A stretch of DNA of 64,000 nucleotides from Fulvivirga maritima (GCF_021389955.1 NZ_CP089980.1:62001-126000), one strand, 5' to 3'; counted from the first letter of the stretch, positions 26,179-35,632 are shown. A program made the numbers and translations. Notes: generated by a model from the letters alone, not told the origin.

Positions 26179-26910
26179 ATGAAAGCACACAAACTAATCC
26201 TTTTACTATTACTTATCACTTCTCAATCTGCCTGTGCCCATTATTTATGGGTAGAAACCAATGAAACTGGCATAAAAGGCCAAAAACAAGAAGTGAAAGT
26301 TCATTTTGGCGAGTATACTTATGGACTTATTGAAGACCCTAACGGAGAAAACTTCGCTGGTGTCAAAAATTTCGAACTATGGGTAGTAGCCCCTTCAGGC
26401 AAAAAGCAAGCTATAAAAACCAGTGCCAAAGAAGATGCTTTTATAGGCTCTTTCACTCCTGATGAAAATGGCGTTTACACAGTAGTGCTAAACAACAAAG
26501 AAATTGATGTGATAGATTATACTAAATATGACTTTGGTATTTTCAGAACACATTATCACTCTACCGCTAAGGTAATAGTAGGTGGCGAGGTAAAAAGCTC
26601 AGCTTCTACTAATGATACCGGCCTGGCTATAGTCAACCTCAGCACTGAAAAAGCAAAAGAAAACGCCGAAGTTTCACTTCAGGTATTATACAAAGGTGAG
26701 CCTCTTAACAAACAGGAAGTAGATATTTATATAGCTGACCTATGGAGCAAAAAACTCACTACTAATGAAGAAGGAATAGTAACTTTTAAACTTCCTTGGG
26801 CTACCAAATACACTGTAGAGACCACTAAAAAAGAAGAAACTCCTGGCACTTACAAAGGAAAAGATTTTGAATTCATCTGGCATTGCGCCACTTACTGTAT
26901 CGCTTTATAA
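26179..26910 (+). CDS. DUF4198 domain-containing periplasmic protein
   Basis: The 243-residue protein has a signal peptide (residues 1-20, QSACAH) and the DUF4198 fold, a carboxypeptidase-regulatory-like beta domain often found with nickel or cobalt uptake genes. The first residues after cleavage (AHYLWVET) carry a conserved His and Trp typical of the family. It ends with CATYC. It starts an operon with two small membrane proteins and a PepSY protein (gaps 6, -1, -4 bases), so a role in capturing a metal or its complex at the cell surface is inferred. Confidence 0.82.
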   Translation: MKAHKLILLLLLITSQSACAHYLWVETNETGIKGQKQEVKVHFGEYTYGLIEDPNGENFAGVKNFELWVVAPSGKKQAIKTSAKEDAFIGSFTPDENGVYTVVLNNKEIDVIDYTKYDFGIFRTHYHSTAKVIVGGEVKSSASTNDTGLAIVNLSTEKAKENAEVSLQVLYKGEPLNKQEVDIYIADLWSKKLTTNEEGIVTFKLPWATKYTVETTKKEETPGTYKGKDFEFIWHCATYCIAL

Positions 26911-26916
26911 GGCAAT

Positions 26917-27246
26917 ATGATTACATTAAGCATAATATTAACTTTCATTGGTTTTTGGTGCTTTTACCAAAAATCTAACCGTGCAGAGCTGGCAAAACCC
27001 AATGGCTTTGAGAAATGGATACGAGGCCATAAAGAACAGAGCTACATTATAGGGCTATTCGGTCTGGTATTAGGTTTTGTCTTCTGCCTGTTCTCCTTCG
27101 GTGTTACCTCTGGTATATTTACTTACCTGATTACCCTCACGGTAATAGCCAGCCTAAGCATAATTCTGGGGCCTTTGGGCTATCTTAACCGCTGGAGCAT
27201 CAGCATTTTTTTCGTTTTAGCCTTAATTTTTGAAACTACCTTTTAA
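26917..27246 (+). CDS. Small membrane protein, DUF3325-like
   Basis: The 109-residue protein has three predicted membrane helices. Position, length and topology fit the DUF3325 protein that sits between periplasmic and PepSY genes in iron-uptake operons of proteobacteria. Sequence identity to that family is not obvious, so the call is by context. It overlaps the next gene by one base. Confidence 0.5.
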   Translation: MITLSIILTFIGFWCFYQKSNRAELAKPNGFEKWIRGHKEQSYIIGLFGLVLGFVFCLFSFGVTSGIFTYLITLTVIASLSIILGPLGYLNRWSISIFFVLALIFETTF

Positions 27247-27554
27247 TGCCAGCCAATAAGAAATACCTCAATCCTTCTTTTCACCAGCGGTTCGCTAAAA
27301 TCACCGCTGGCTTTATTGGAGGATTTTTAATCACCAGCATTTTATTTCTATTATTCGCTTTAATAGTGGATCATGCTGCTGTTTTTATGACCTTAAAATT
27401 TGCAGGTTTCATAGTATGGTGCGTACTTATGATCCTGCCTTTTCTCTTTAAAAATGGCTGGAAGGCATGGGCCATATATCTGGCAGCCATTATTGTACTG
27501 GGAGCCTTATTCTATTTTTTAAAGCCTTCACCTGAACTATTATCTGCCTTATGA
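27246..27554 (+). CDS. Small membrane protein, DUF3649-like
   Basis: The 102-residue protein has three predicted membrane helices after a basic N-terminus (KKYLNPSFHQRFAKITAGFIGG). In proteobacterial iron-uptake operons a DUF3649 protein of this size precedes the PepSY gene. The start overlaps the previous stop and its own stop overlaps the PepSY start by 4 bases. The name is context-based. Confidence 0.5.
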   Translation: MPANKKYLNPSFHQRFAKITAGFIGGFLITSILFLLFALIVDHAAVFMTLKFAGFIVWCVLMILPFLFKNGWKAWAIYLAAIIVLGALFYFLKPSPELLSAL

Positions 27555-29194
27555 GTAACCGCATATATAACGTCCTTTTTCATACCCATACCGTAAGCGG
27601 ACTGGTAATCAGTGTAGCCCTTTTTGTTATTTTCTTCGCCGGTTCTATCAGCTTTTTCAGAGATGATATTGTAAACTGGGAGCGACAACAGCCCATAGTG
27701 AATAACACTCAAATGGATGTGGATTTTGATACCATGCTGGATTCCGTTGCCAACTCTAACCCGCTGTATGGTAGAGATATTACGCTTAGGCAGATCCATC
27801 AGGAACGCAGAGTAATGGTATCAATTACGCCATCAAAAGATACCACTGCTGCAGAAGCAGCTCAAGGCAGGGCCTTTTTCTATCAAGATCCGGCAACACA
27901 AAAGAGCTATAACTACTTTCAGGACATTACTCTGGGAGAATTCATCTATAGACTACATTTCTTCGCTCAGCTCCCCTACCCCTATGGTTACACACTGGCT
28001 GGGTTTGTCTCCTTCTTCTTTCTGTTCGCCATTATAACTGGTGTTATCGTACACTGGAAAAAAATTATTAGCAACTTCTACCTTTTCAGACCCTGGGCTA
28101 AGCTAAAGACAGTATGGACGGATGCGCATACCGCATTAGGATTAATAGGCCTTCCTTTTCAATTTATATATGCCGTTACCGGAGCCACACTCATTATTGG
28201 TTCCACTATTATGCTTAGCTCCGCCACCTCCTTTTTTTATGATGGCGACAGGCAGCAAATGTTTGAAGACTTATCTACTGATGTAGAAGCATTACCGTTC
28301 ACCAATACACCTACTGCCTACACAGGCTCTATTAATGCCCTGGTAGCACAGGCAGAAAGCCAGTGGGAAGGCGTGTATGCTGATAAAGTGCTGATTCAAA
28401 ACTATGGCGATGCAAATATGCAAGTGGCCGTAGACGTGAAACCAGTTAATAAAAAGCAGTTTTCAGGATTGGGACAAGTAGCCTTTAAAGCGAACAGCGG
28501 TGAAATCACCTTCAAAAGAACTCCTTATGGAGAAACTCCTTATATAGCCAGTGTTCAGGATTTCCTGATAAAGCTGCATTATGGGAATTTTGGTGGCTAC
28601 GCACTCAAAATCATTTATTTCTGCTTCGGTATTATTAGCTGCTTCGTTATTCTTTCCGGAGTACTCATATGGGTTGAAGCTCGCGATAAAAAGAGTAACA
28701 CCCCATTTAAAAGAAAAGCAAATGAATGGGTAGCCAGTATTTTTATGGCTATTTCACTGAGCATGTATCCGGTTACAGTGATAAGCTTTTTGGCTGTAAA
28801 GTTATTTAAAGATGTAAATGATCCCGCTCCGCACGTTTTTCTTTACAAAGTATACTTCCTGAGTTGGTTGGTGCTATCCATTTTGTTTTCTATCAAAAAG
28901 AATAACTATTTCACTAACAAATGGTGCCTGATCTCTGGTAGCATTTTAGGTTTTATGGTACCGATAGCCAACGGCATAGTTACTGGCGATTGGTTATGGA
29001 CTACCTTTAATGAACAGCAAATACAAATATTTGTGGTAGATGCCTTTTGGTTGACCACTTCAATAGTGACCCTTATCATCTGTTTTAAATTAAAGCCTGG
29101 CAAAAAGAAAACAGTAACCTCAACAGAAAGCACTACAAAAAAGACAAAACCTAAAAAACAGTTTAAGCCTAAAGTGAAAGCAAAAGCTGTTTAG
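27551..29194 (+). CDS. PepSY-associated membrane protein (PiuB-type iron-uptake reductase-like)
   Basis: The 547-residue protein starts FHTHTVSGLVISVALFVIFFAG, the first helix of PepSY_TM (PiuB) proteins, and contains RLHFFAQLPYPYGYTLAGF, WTDAHTALGLIGLPFQFIYAVTG and DFLIKLHYGNFGGYALKI with conserved His residues that could bind haem. PiuB-like proteins are thought to reduce or transport iron-siderophore complexes at the inner membrane. A basic tail ends the protein. Iron uptake is the probable role, copper the alternative. Confidence 0.85.
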   Translation: MSNRIYNVLFHTHTVSGLVISVALFVIFFAGSISFFRDDIVNWERQQPIVNNTQMDVDFDTMLDSVANSNPLYGRDITLRQIHQERRVMVSITPSKDTTAAEAAQGRAFFYQDPATQKSYNYFQDITLGEFIYRLHFFAQLPYPYGYTLAGFVSFFFLFAIITGVIVHWKKIISNFYLFRPWAKLKTVWTDAHTALGLIGLPFQFIYAVTGATLIIGSTIMLSSATSFFYDGDRQQMFEDLSTDVEALPFTNTPTAYTGSINALVAQAESQWEGVYADKVLIQNYGDANMQVAVDVKPVNKKQFSGLGQVAFKANSGEITFKRTPYGETPYIASVQDFLIKLHYGNFGGYALKIIYFCFGIISCFVILSGVLIWVEARDKKSNTPFKRKANEWVASIFMAISLSMYPVTVISFLAVKLFKDVNDPAPHVFLYKVYFLSWLVLSILFSIKKNNYFTNKWCLISGSILGFMVPIANGIVTGDWLWTTFNEQQIQIFVVDAFWLTTSIVTLIICFKLKPGKKKTVTSTESTTKKTKPKKQFKPKVKAKAV

Positions 29195-29206
29195 CAAGAA
29201 ATCTCT

Positions 29207-29242
29207 CCTCTCTCAGGTTCCTGCAGAGTTACCTGAGAGAGG
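29207..29242 (+). terminator. Terminator hairpin after PepSY operon
   Basis: CCTCTCTCAGGT (29207-29218) pairs perfectly with ACCTGAGAGAGG (29231-29242), 13 bases after the PepSY stop. Confidence 0.65.
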
Positions 29243-29490
29243 AAATTAACCCCTCCCTCCTGTACATATAAAAGGCTTATTTTGATAATTATGATTCATT
29301 CTTTTCATAAGTCTTAGCTCTCATTTCTCCATAGTTGCTTCTAAAGCACTCAAAACCAATCCAACAGACTGATTGACAATATTTTGAGTAAATATTCCTA
29401 TAAATCTATCATGATTAATAAACAGATAAATTTCCGTTTTTAAGAGATCAATTATTCTCCCACCTTGAAGCTTCACCATAATGACTGACT

Positions 29491-30240
29491 ATGAATAGAT
29501 TAGACGGAAAAGTAGCTTTAATAACCGGAGGAAATAGCGGAATAGGTCTGGCCACGGCCAGGCTTTTTGTACAACAAGGAGCTAAGGTGGCCATTACTGG
29601 TCGGCGGCAGGTAGCATTAGATGAAGCCATGGCACTTATCGGAGAGAATGCTATTTCTATTTTAGCAGATGCCTCCAGCATTTCTGCCAATAAAGAGGCC
29701 ATAAAGCAGACTGTAGAAGCATTTGGCAAGATCGATATTCTCTTCTTAAATGCAGGAATAGCCAAGTTCTTACCCATCAGCCATATTTCTGAAGAGCACT
29801 TTGATGAACATTTTAACACGAATGTAAAAGGGCCATTTTTCACCATAAAAGAAGCCTTGCCTTACATGAATGATGGCGGCACCATTATTAGCAATACTTC
29901 TGTAGCCGGCGGTAAGGGATATGTAGGCACTAGTGTATATGCCGCCACCAAAGCCGCCTTACGCTCTCTAAGTAGAGTCCTGGCCAATGAGCTGGCAGCT
30001 AAAAACATCAGAACCATGAGCATAGCTCCAGGACCAGTAACCACGGCCATATTCAGTAAAATGAAGCTCAGTAATGAAGAGTTCGATGTGATGGAACAGC
30101 AGTTTTTAGATCAGGTACCGCTGGGCCGCTTTGGCTCCTGCGATGAGATAGCTGAAACCGTGCTCTTTATGGCTTCTGATGCGGCCTCTTATATAAATGG
30201 AATAGAGCTGAATGTAGATGGAGGCATGAGTCAAGTATAA
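29491..30240 (+). CDS. SDR family oxidoreductase
   Basis: The 249-residue classical SDR has TGGNSGIG (12-19), LNAG (86-89), NTS (135-137) and YAATK (Tyr150, Lys154) and ends ELNVDGGMSQV. The ITGRR loop after strand 2 suggests NADP(H). It lies apart from the SDR island and has no adjacent regulator. A hairpin follows it. The closest annotation style is a glucose 1-dehydrogenase/FabG-like enzyme, but the substrate is not known. Confidence 0.87.
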   Translation: MNRLDGKVALITGGNSGIGLATARLFVQQGAKVAITGRRQVALDEAMALIGENAISILADASSISANKEAIKQTVEAFGKIDILFLNAGIAKFLPISHISEEHFDEHFNTNVKGPFFTIKEALPYMNDGGTIISNTSVAGGKGYVGTSVYAATKAALRSLSRVLANELAAKNIRTMSIAPGPVTTAIFSKMKLSNEEFDVMEQQFLDQVPLGRFGSCDEIAETVLFMASDAASYINGIELNVDGGMSQV

Positions 30241-30246
30241 GAAAAA

Positions 30247-30291
30247 GGCTGTATCAAAAGTAATTTTCAAATCATCCCTTTTGATACAGCC
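30247..30291. terminator. Bidirectional terminator hairpin
   Basis: GGCTGTATCAAAA (30247-30259) pairs perfectly with TTTTGATACAGCC (30279-30291) over 13 bp. It sits between the convergent SDR (plus) and REC-HATPase (minus) genes. Confidence 0.65.
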
Positions 30292-30327
30292 CATCAATTA
30301 CTCCTCCATAGTAGCGAGATTACTCAA

Positions 30328-31422
30328 TCAGCTATATTGGGGTAATAACAGCTGGATAGTAGTGCCTACTTTGGGTTCACTGGTAATACGCATTTCTCCA
30401 CCTAGCTCATCCAGCAATTCCTTAACTATGTATAAACCAATGCCTACAGTCTTGTAATCTGCATCAGCACTATAAAAAACATCAAATACATTAGGAATAG
30501 CATCCTTTTCAATACCAATTCCATTATCATCGATTTCCAGAATAATGTAGTTATTCTGTTTTACTGCCGTAAGTGTCATACGGTTAAGCTCTTTGGCGGT
30601 ATCTTTAAAAAGCATACTATTTCTAAAAATATGTCTTAATATCACCTTCAACACTTTTACATCCCCCTGCCAGGTAAGATCTTCTGAAATGTTATTTACC
30701 ATTACAACATCAAAAAAGCGACTTTCCAGCAATTCGAACCATACATTAGTAGTAAGCAACCTGAGGTTAATAACATCACTGTTTACTTCAGAAAGCTTCA
30801 ATTCTGCCATTTCTTTTATACAATGGCTTACATAACGCATTTGCTGCGTTTGCGACTTAATTTCTCTGTATTGGAAATTCCGATACTTAGCACACAACGC
30901 TTCATTCTGCATCAGATTAGTCATACCATCAATAGATTGAATTTTTTCATTCAGGTATTTCGTAAATTTTAATGCAAAAGAATTGGTGTCTATTTTAGGC
31001 ATTGACATAGCTTCTGCAGTTAGGTTTTTCACTCCACTGCTCACCCAGCTTCTATGCTTACTGAGTGCTTGTTTCACCACATCTGGTAAGAGATCAAGAT
31101 CTTTCTTAAGAACATAGTTATCCACCCCTAGTGCTAACAGTGACTTGGCTGTCTCCTCAGGCAGCGTGCCAGTAACCACTAAAAAAGGAACACTTCTGCG
31201 TTCTTTATGGCAAATCTGCAAAGCATCCATGCTGCTAAAATTTGCCATAGCATGATCCGAAATAATCAAATTAGGATTTGATTCATGAAGGGCGTCCAGG
31301 AACTCATCCCTGGTGTCTACACAATGTAGAGAGCAAGGAATCTGATTCTTTTTCAGAATCCGTTCCATCAAATAGAAGTCGTCTTTAGAGTCTTCTATTA
31401 CGAGAATATTTATAGTTTCCAT
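30328..31422 (-). CDS. Response regulator-HATPase hybrid lacking an obvious phospho-acceptor His box
   Basis: The 364-residue soluble protein has an N-terminal receiver domain: acidic pair Glu10-Asp11, phospho-acceptor Asp56 (ISDHAM), Thr84 and Lys106. After a linker (130-235) it has a HATPase_c domain (about 250-364) with the N-box (RNSMLF), EIDDNGIGIEKD and VGIGLYIVKELLDELGG. I see no clear H-box between them. It may be a two-component protein that uses a degenerate dimerisation domain, as in REC-HATPase proteins that act as light or redox sensors' partners. No cognate sensor lies beside it. Confidence 0.78.
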   Translation of the reverse strand: METINILVIEDSKDDFYLMERILKKNQIPCSLHCVDTRDEFLDALHESNPNLIISDHAMANFSSMDALQICHKERRSVPFLVVTGTLPEETAKSLLALGVDNYVLKKDLDLLPDVVKQALSKHRSWVSSGVKNLTAEAMSMPKIDTNSFALKFTKYLNEKIQSIDGMTNLMQNEALCAKYRNFQYREIKSQTQQMRYVSHCIKEMAELKLSEVNSDVINLRLLTTNVWFELLESRFFDVVMVNNISEDLTWQGDVKVLKVILRHIFRNSMLFKDTAKELNRMTLTAVKQNNYIILEIDDNGIGIEKDAIPNVFDVFYSADADYKTVGIGLYIVKELLDELGGEMRITSEPKVGTTIQLLLPQYS

Positions 31423-31757
31423 GACCCATTAGTAATTAGTAGTAGCGTATATATACAAAACTATTTCTTTGTTAAAATAATTTCCATAGGTACATACACG
31501 TATTTATACAAATTAAAATTATTTTAATTCAAATTAATTACTGATAAGAAAATTAATCGACTGATTATCAATAAATTACATGAAATGAGCAAAACTGCCA
31601 CCGCGAAACAGAGAAGCTAAAACCCTGATTTTGAGCCGTAATCAGGTAAAAATAAATTTATGATTTTTGTCAGGATTTTGAGTTACTACCAATGAATACC
31701 CTATGATCTATATTTAGACTTTGAAAAAGGAAAAATGAGACTATTTAGGAGGAGCTA
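31423..31757. other. Gene-free intergenic region
   Basis: The 335-base region between the REC-HATPase gene and the end of the PspA-polyamine operon is AT-rich. It contains one 7-bp stem, CCTGATT (31624-31630) with AATCAGG (31640-31646), and nothing else I can identify. It probably holds the promoter of the minus-strand REC-HATPase gene and the terminator of the operon. Confidence 0.4.
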
Positions 31758-32783
31758 TCACTCCCCTTCCTTCACCCCAAAAATAGTCTCGAGTTTAGAT
31801 TTTGTATTTCCATCAGAGATAAGGATAAGGTAATCTCCGGCATTAATGATCTGCCCTTTGTTAGGGTTCTTTATGATTTGTCCGTGGCTCACCATACCAA
31901 TGGCTACTGCATTAAACTTCTCTTTGAGTTCATGAAAAGCATCCATATACTCCGCCCCGGCCAGCTTATTATCTTTCAAAATTCTATATTGCTGAATATC
32001 AGAATCAAATCCCGAGATACTGGTTGTAATAAGGTCTTCAGTATAAGAAGCCACAAAAGGCTCAAATATATAGCTAGCCACCAGGCGAGAGGCTACTTCG
32101 CTCTGCGAGATGACATAGCGAATGCCTGCATTCACAAAAGTATCTTTGAGTTCCGGATTAATACAGGTAACTACAATATTACTATTAGGATATGCCTTTT
32201 TAAGGTTAAGCACAAATACCAGCGTTTTAGTATCTTCTTCAAAGTTTACAAATACGCCTTTAGTCTTTTTTATGTTCACCTTTTCATAGGCTTCCATATT
32301 ATAATAATCAGCAAACAGGCAGAAGCAATTATCTCCCGGAAACACATCTTTGATCAGGTCTACATCTGCTTTTGAGTTAACTACAAAAGCGATTTTATGG
32401 CCAGAGTTAAATATTTGCTCTGCCACCTGCCGACCAAAGGGATTCCAACCAATGATGATATAGTGTCCTTCAAAGTCTGTACCCCAGAAACCATATTTTT
32501 TCTTTTCCATATACCGATTAAATTTACTGGTGATTTCGCCTATTACATAGCCTAATACGCCTATACTACCTATAATTACAATTAAACCTACCACTTTCCC
32601 TATTGGTGTAACAGGATAAAAATCTCCGTACCCCACGGTGGTTAGCGTAACTATAGCATACCAAAAGGCATCTGAAATACTCTTAATATTAGCATCTGGC
32701 GATTGTTGTTCTACCACCCCGATCAGGCAAATAATGCCGATGTAGGCTAATGATGCTAATATGTAGTATTTCCATTTTTTCAT
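31758..32783 (-). CDS. K+ channel protein with RCK (TrkA-N/TrkA-C) domain
   Basis: The 341-residue protein has two membrane helices around a pore loop with the K+ selectivity filter TVGYGD (49-54), so it is a two-TM potassium channel. A cytoplasmic RCK_N Rossmann domain (about 105-235, starting HYIIIGWNPFG) and an RCK_C domain (about 250-335) follow. RCK domains gate such channels by nucleotide or ion binding. It is the last gene of the eight-gene PspA/polyamine operon, 16 bases after speD. Polyamines are known to block potassium channels, so a feedback link to the operon's polyamine is possible. Confidence 0.88.
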   Translation of the reverse strand: MKKWKYYILASLAYIGIICLIGVVEQQSPDANIKSISDAFWYAIVTLTTVGYGDFYPVTPIGKVVGLIVIIGSIGVLGYVIGEITSKFNRYMEKKKYGFWGTDFEGHYIIIGWNPFGRQVAEQIFNSGHKIAFVVNSKADVDLIKDVFPGDNCFCLFADYYNMEAYEKVNIKKTKGVFVNFEEDTKTLVFVLNLKKAYPNSNIVVTCINPELKDTFVNAGIRYVISQSEVASRLVASYIFEPFVASYTEDLITTSISGFDSDIQQYRILKDNKLAGAEYMDAFHELKEKFNAVAIGMVSHGQIIKNPNKGQIINAGDYLILISDGNTKSKLETIFGVKEGE

Positions 32784-32799
32784 CTATTGCTTATTTTTA

Positions 32800-33165
32800 T
32801 CATGAAGACCCCGGACAACTCTCAGTCATCTCAGGGGTTTCCCATTTCATTTCAAAATCCATAAACTGAACCTGCTCTTTAAACAGGTTAGTCTTCTCCT
32901 TGTTACAGCCGCTGAGCTCTATATAACTCCAGCCGTTTTGAGGGAAAGTGTGAATAGCCAGGTGAGATTCTGCCAGCAGCCATATAGCCGTGTATCCCTG
33001 AACCGGAAAGAAATACTCCGAGAAGTTAAGCACTTTAAATTCAGTGCTATTGAGCAACTTATCAAAAGTAATTTTCAAATATTCCGGCTCTATGGTCTTT
33101 ACCCATAACCTAAGGCTGTAGATATGCGCCGTTAATGATTTATGTTCTGGTGTAATATGCTCCAT
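32800..33165 (-). CDS. speD: S-adenosylmethionine decarboxylase proenzyme (SpeD, bacterial type)
   Basis: The 121-residue protein has the pyruvoyl-forming motif ESHLAIHTFP with Ser67 as the processing site, His72, and Cys87 in ELSGC. The spacing Ser-His (+5) and His-Cys (+15) is the same as in the Thermotoga enzyme (Ser63, His68, Cys83). It decarboxylates S-adenosylmethionine to give the aminopropyl donor for the neighbouring aminopropyltransferase. Length fits the class 1B prokaryotic SpeD. The gap to the aminopropyltransferase gene is 8 bases. Confidence 0.92.
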   Translation of the reverse strand: MEHITPEHKSLTAHIYSLRLWVKTIEPEYLKITFDKLLNSTEFKVLNFSEYFFPVQGYTAIWLLAESHLAIHTFPQNGWSYIELSGCNKEKTNLFKEQVQFMDFEMKWETPEMTESCPGSS

Positions 33166-33173
33166 AGCTTCGG

Positions 33174-34739
33174 TTAGTATAAATCCCAGTTTCCTTTTAA
33201 GTAATATTTATAAAGCACCGGATCATGTATTCGGTTAATTTTAACCGGCCCCTTATTGTCTCCTACATAAATATCTTTCCCAAATGAGGTGATCAGCTGC
33301 ATGGCTTCGTGGTCTATCCACTGAGTATCTACAGAAAACTGCAGTTTTTGAAGTGTACCTTTCAGATCATCATAAGGACTGGCTTTTTGACCTAAACTCC
33401 ACCCCCATTCGCCCATAGTAACTACCTGATTATGCAATGGAACAGTGTTAAAGCCTGCCTCTTTCATAGTCTTTACTATGCACTTAAAGGCTTTAGTCGC
33501 AAAATAAGGACTTCCGGCCTGAGTTACAATTACTCCCTGAGGCCTGAGCAACTTATAACAGCTTTTATAAAACTCATAACTATACAGCCTGCCTAGCTCC
33601 ACAGTACGAGGGTCTGGCAAGTCAATAAAAATAGCATCATAAAAAGAGGTATCCTTTTGAATATACTGATAGCCATCTGTATTAATCACCTTTACCTTCT
33701 CATTATCAAGAGAGTTATGATTCAGCTCTTTGAGTATAGGGTTATTTTGCCCTAACTCCGTCATAGCAGGATCAAGATCTACCAAAGTAATATTTTTAAC
33801 GCTAGGGTACTTCAGAATCTCTCTGGCAGCACAACCATCTCCACCACCTAATATCAGCACGTTTTCAGGGTGCGGATGCAAGGTGAGTGCCGGGTGCACC
33901 AAAGGCTCATGGTACATCACTTCATCTCTGGTAGAAAGCTGCTGATTACCGTTTAGGTACAGCCAATAATCATCTTTCCACTGAGTCATTACTATTCTTT
34001 GATAGGCCGTCTGCTCAGTAAATATTACCTTATCTTTATATTTAGACTGTTCTCCATATATAATAATAGGCTTGGTAACTAATGACCCTACCACCAGAAT
34101 AACTAAAATGGCTGAAGCCGAAGGCAGTAATACTTTTTTATCTGAATCGCTCATCACCTTTCTTAAAGAAATAATTAAAGCTATAGCTACCAGAAGATTT
34201 ACCAACCCTAATACAAATGGCGTATACATAAGCCCTAATACAGGCAAACCTATAAAAGCAAAGAAAACACCTCCTAAAAGGCTTCCATAATAGTCATTTT
34301 CAAGTATTCCTGAAATATTATACTTCAGCTCTTCAAACTCATTATTGATACGTACAACCAAAGGTACTTCCATACCTATGAGTGTGCCTATGCCTATAGA
34401 CAGAACATATATCAATGTTTCATATGAAGTACTCCATGCTGACATGGTATACACCGAAAGTGGCGCAAAAGAAACCAATAATGACAAGGCAAACTCCACA
34501 AATAGAAACCATTTAAGCAAATGCTGATTAAAGGCTTTACTTATGCGGCTACCAACCCCCATGGAGAAAAGCATCAGCGAGATAATCATAACCCACTGAA
34601 AAATAGAATCTCCTAAAAAATAGGTAGCGAGTGTAGAAAGTATGTATTCGGCTACTACGCCTGAAAAACCAGTAGCAAAAATGGCTGCTTTTAAAAGCGT
34701 TGATCTACGACCAAGCATATTTTTAATCCGTCCCTCCAA
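33174..34739 (-). CDS. speE: Membrane-anchored polyamine aminopropyltransferase (SpeE-like)
   Basis: The 521-residue protein has about seven membrane helices in its first 225 residues, then a spermidine-synthase-type catalytic domain (about 240-500). The dcSAM-binding motif GGGDG is at 298-302, followed by LVDLDPAM, then DLPDP (373-377), LYSYEFY and GEWGWSLG. The active-site features are intact, so it should transfer an aminopropyl group to an amine acceptor. The membrane-embedded N-terminus sets it apart from cytosolic SpeE and is typical of the PspA-linked form. It is flanked by speD and a DUF350 gene in one operon. Confidence 0.9.
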   Translation of the reverse strand: MEGRIKNMLGRRSTLLKAAIFATGFSGVVAEYILSTLATYFLGDSIFQWVMIISLMLFSMGVGSRISKAFNQHLLKWFLFVEFALSLLVSFAPLSVYTMSAWSTSYETLIYVLSIGIGTLIGMEVPLVVRINNEFEELKYNISGILENDYYGSLLGGVFFAFIGLPVLGLMYTPFVLGLVNLLVAIALIISLRKVMSDSDKKVLLPSASAILVILVVGSLVTKPIIIYGEQSKYKDKVIFTEQTAYQRIVMTQWKDDYWLYLNGNQQLSTRDEVMYHEPLVHPALTLHPHPENVLILGGGDGCAAREILKYPSVKNITLVDLDPAMTELGQNNPILKELNHNSLDNEKVKVINTDGYQYIQKDTSFYDAIFIDLPDPRTVELGRLYSYEFYKSCYKLLRPQGVIVTQAGSPYFATKAFKCIVKTMKEAGFNTVPLHNQVVTMGEWGWSLGQKASPYDDLKGTLQKLQFSVDTQWIDHEAMQLITSFGKDIYVGDNKGPVKINRIHDPVLYKYYLKGNWDLY

Positions 34740-34762
34740 TATTTACAGTCCCTCTTTTACTA

Positions 34763-35632
34763 TTACAAGCACCAGGTAATCAGCACTGAACCTCCTATAT
34801 AAGCAAAGGCCTCTACTATGGCTGCTCCAATATTTGGCTTCTCCTGATTGATAATCTCATCAGTTAAATTCTCACCAGGCAGTAAAATTTTATCTGTAAT
34901 ATACCGCATTACAGGTAGTAATATTAGACCAACTACTACTTCTAGTCCAGCTTCAGAAAGGGTGGCTCCCCAGCTCTCAAACTCTCCCATCAGGCCAAAT
35001 TTGATAAGGTTACCCATAGCTACTAACGCTCCTGCAAAACCAATACCCACAGCCACATTATCTTTTTCTATATGCTCATGGATGTCATAAGGAGTGATCA
35101 GGTTATATACCCAACCAGTAAGTAAAAGGGCTAACTGCCCCAAGAACCAAAATGCAAGCGCTGAAATAATTCCCGCAGATATGCTGCTGCTTTCTCCGGT
35201 TACGGCTCCAAATATTATAAGACCTGAAGCTATAGAAACGGCTCCTTCTACTATTCCTGTACCCTCATTCTGATCCTCTATTATTTCCTTTCTTACAGAA
35301 AAACGACTGAGCAACACCCTATCTGTAATAATGATAGAAACATTGAGCAATACTATAGCTAAGGCTCCATAGATGGAGATAACGATGACATCATTCCAAA
35401 GTCCTTGAGACGGACCAACAATAGCACTACCAATGGCTATAAGTAATCCCACAAAATAGCCTACATGTGATAAGCTAAAAGCCAGATTATCCTTTTTAAC
35501 CAGCTCCTCTTTTACGTTGATGGTATTATGTATTAACTGATAGACAAACTTGCCTATTAAAAAGAAAATGAAAGCCAGTGCTATGTATATAATGGCCTCA
35601 TATACAACAAATGAAAATTCAGAGAGACTCAT
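34763..35632 (-). CDS. DUF350 family membrane protein (YjfL-like)
   Basis: The 289-residue integral membrane protein contains two DUF350 repeats (about 50-140 and 190-285), with repeated short stretches such as LAFSLSHVGYFVGLLIAIGSA and VAVGIGFAGALVAMG. DUF350 proteins such as E. coli YjfL are linked to PspA-like proteins and polyamine-related enzymes. It could be a channel or a membrane partner for the PspA coat. The function is unknown. Confidence 0.87.
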   Translation of the reverse strand: MSLSEFSFVVYEAIIYIALAFIFFLIGKFVYQLIHNTINVKEELVKKDNLAFSLSHVGYFVGLLIAIGSAIVGPSQGLWNDVIVISIYGALAIVLLNVSIIITDRVLLSRFSVRKEIIEDQNEGTGIVEGAVSIASGLIIFGAVTGESSSISAGIISALAFWFLGQLALLLTGWVYNLITPYDIHEHIEKDNVAVGIGFAGALVAMGNLIKFGLMGEFESWGATLSEAGLEVVVGLILLPVMRYITDKILLPGENLTDEIINQEKPNIGAAIVEAFAYIGGSVLITWCL

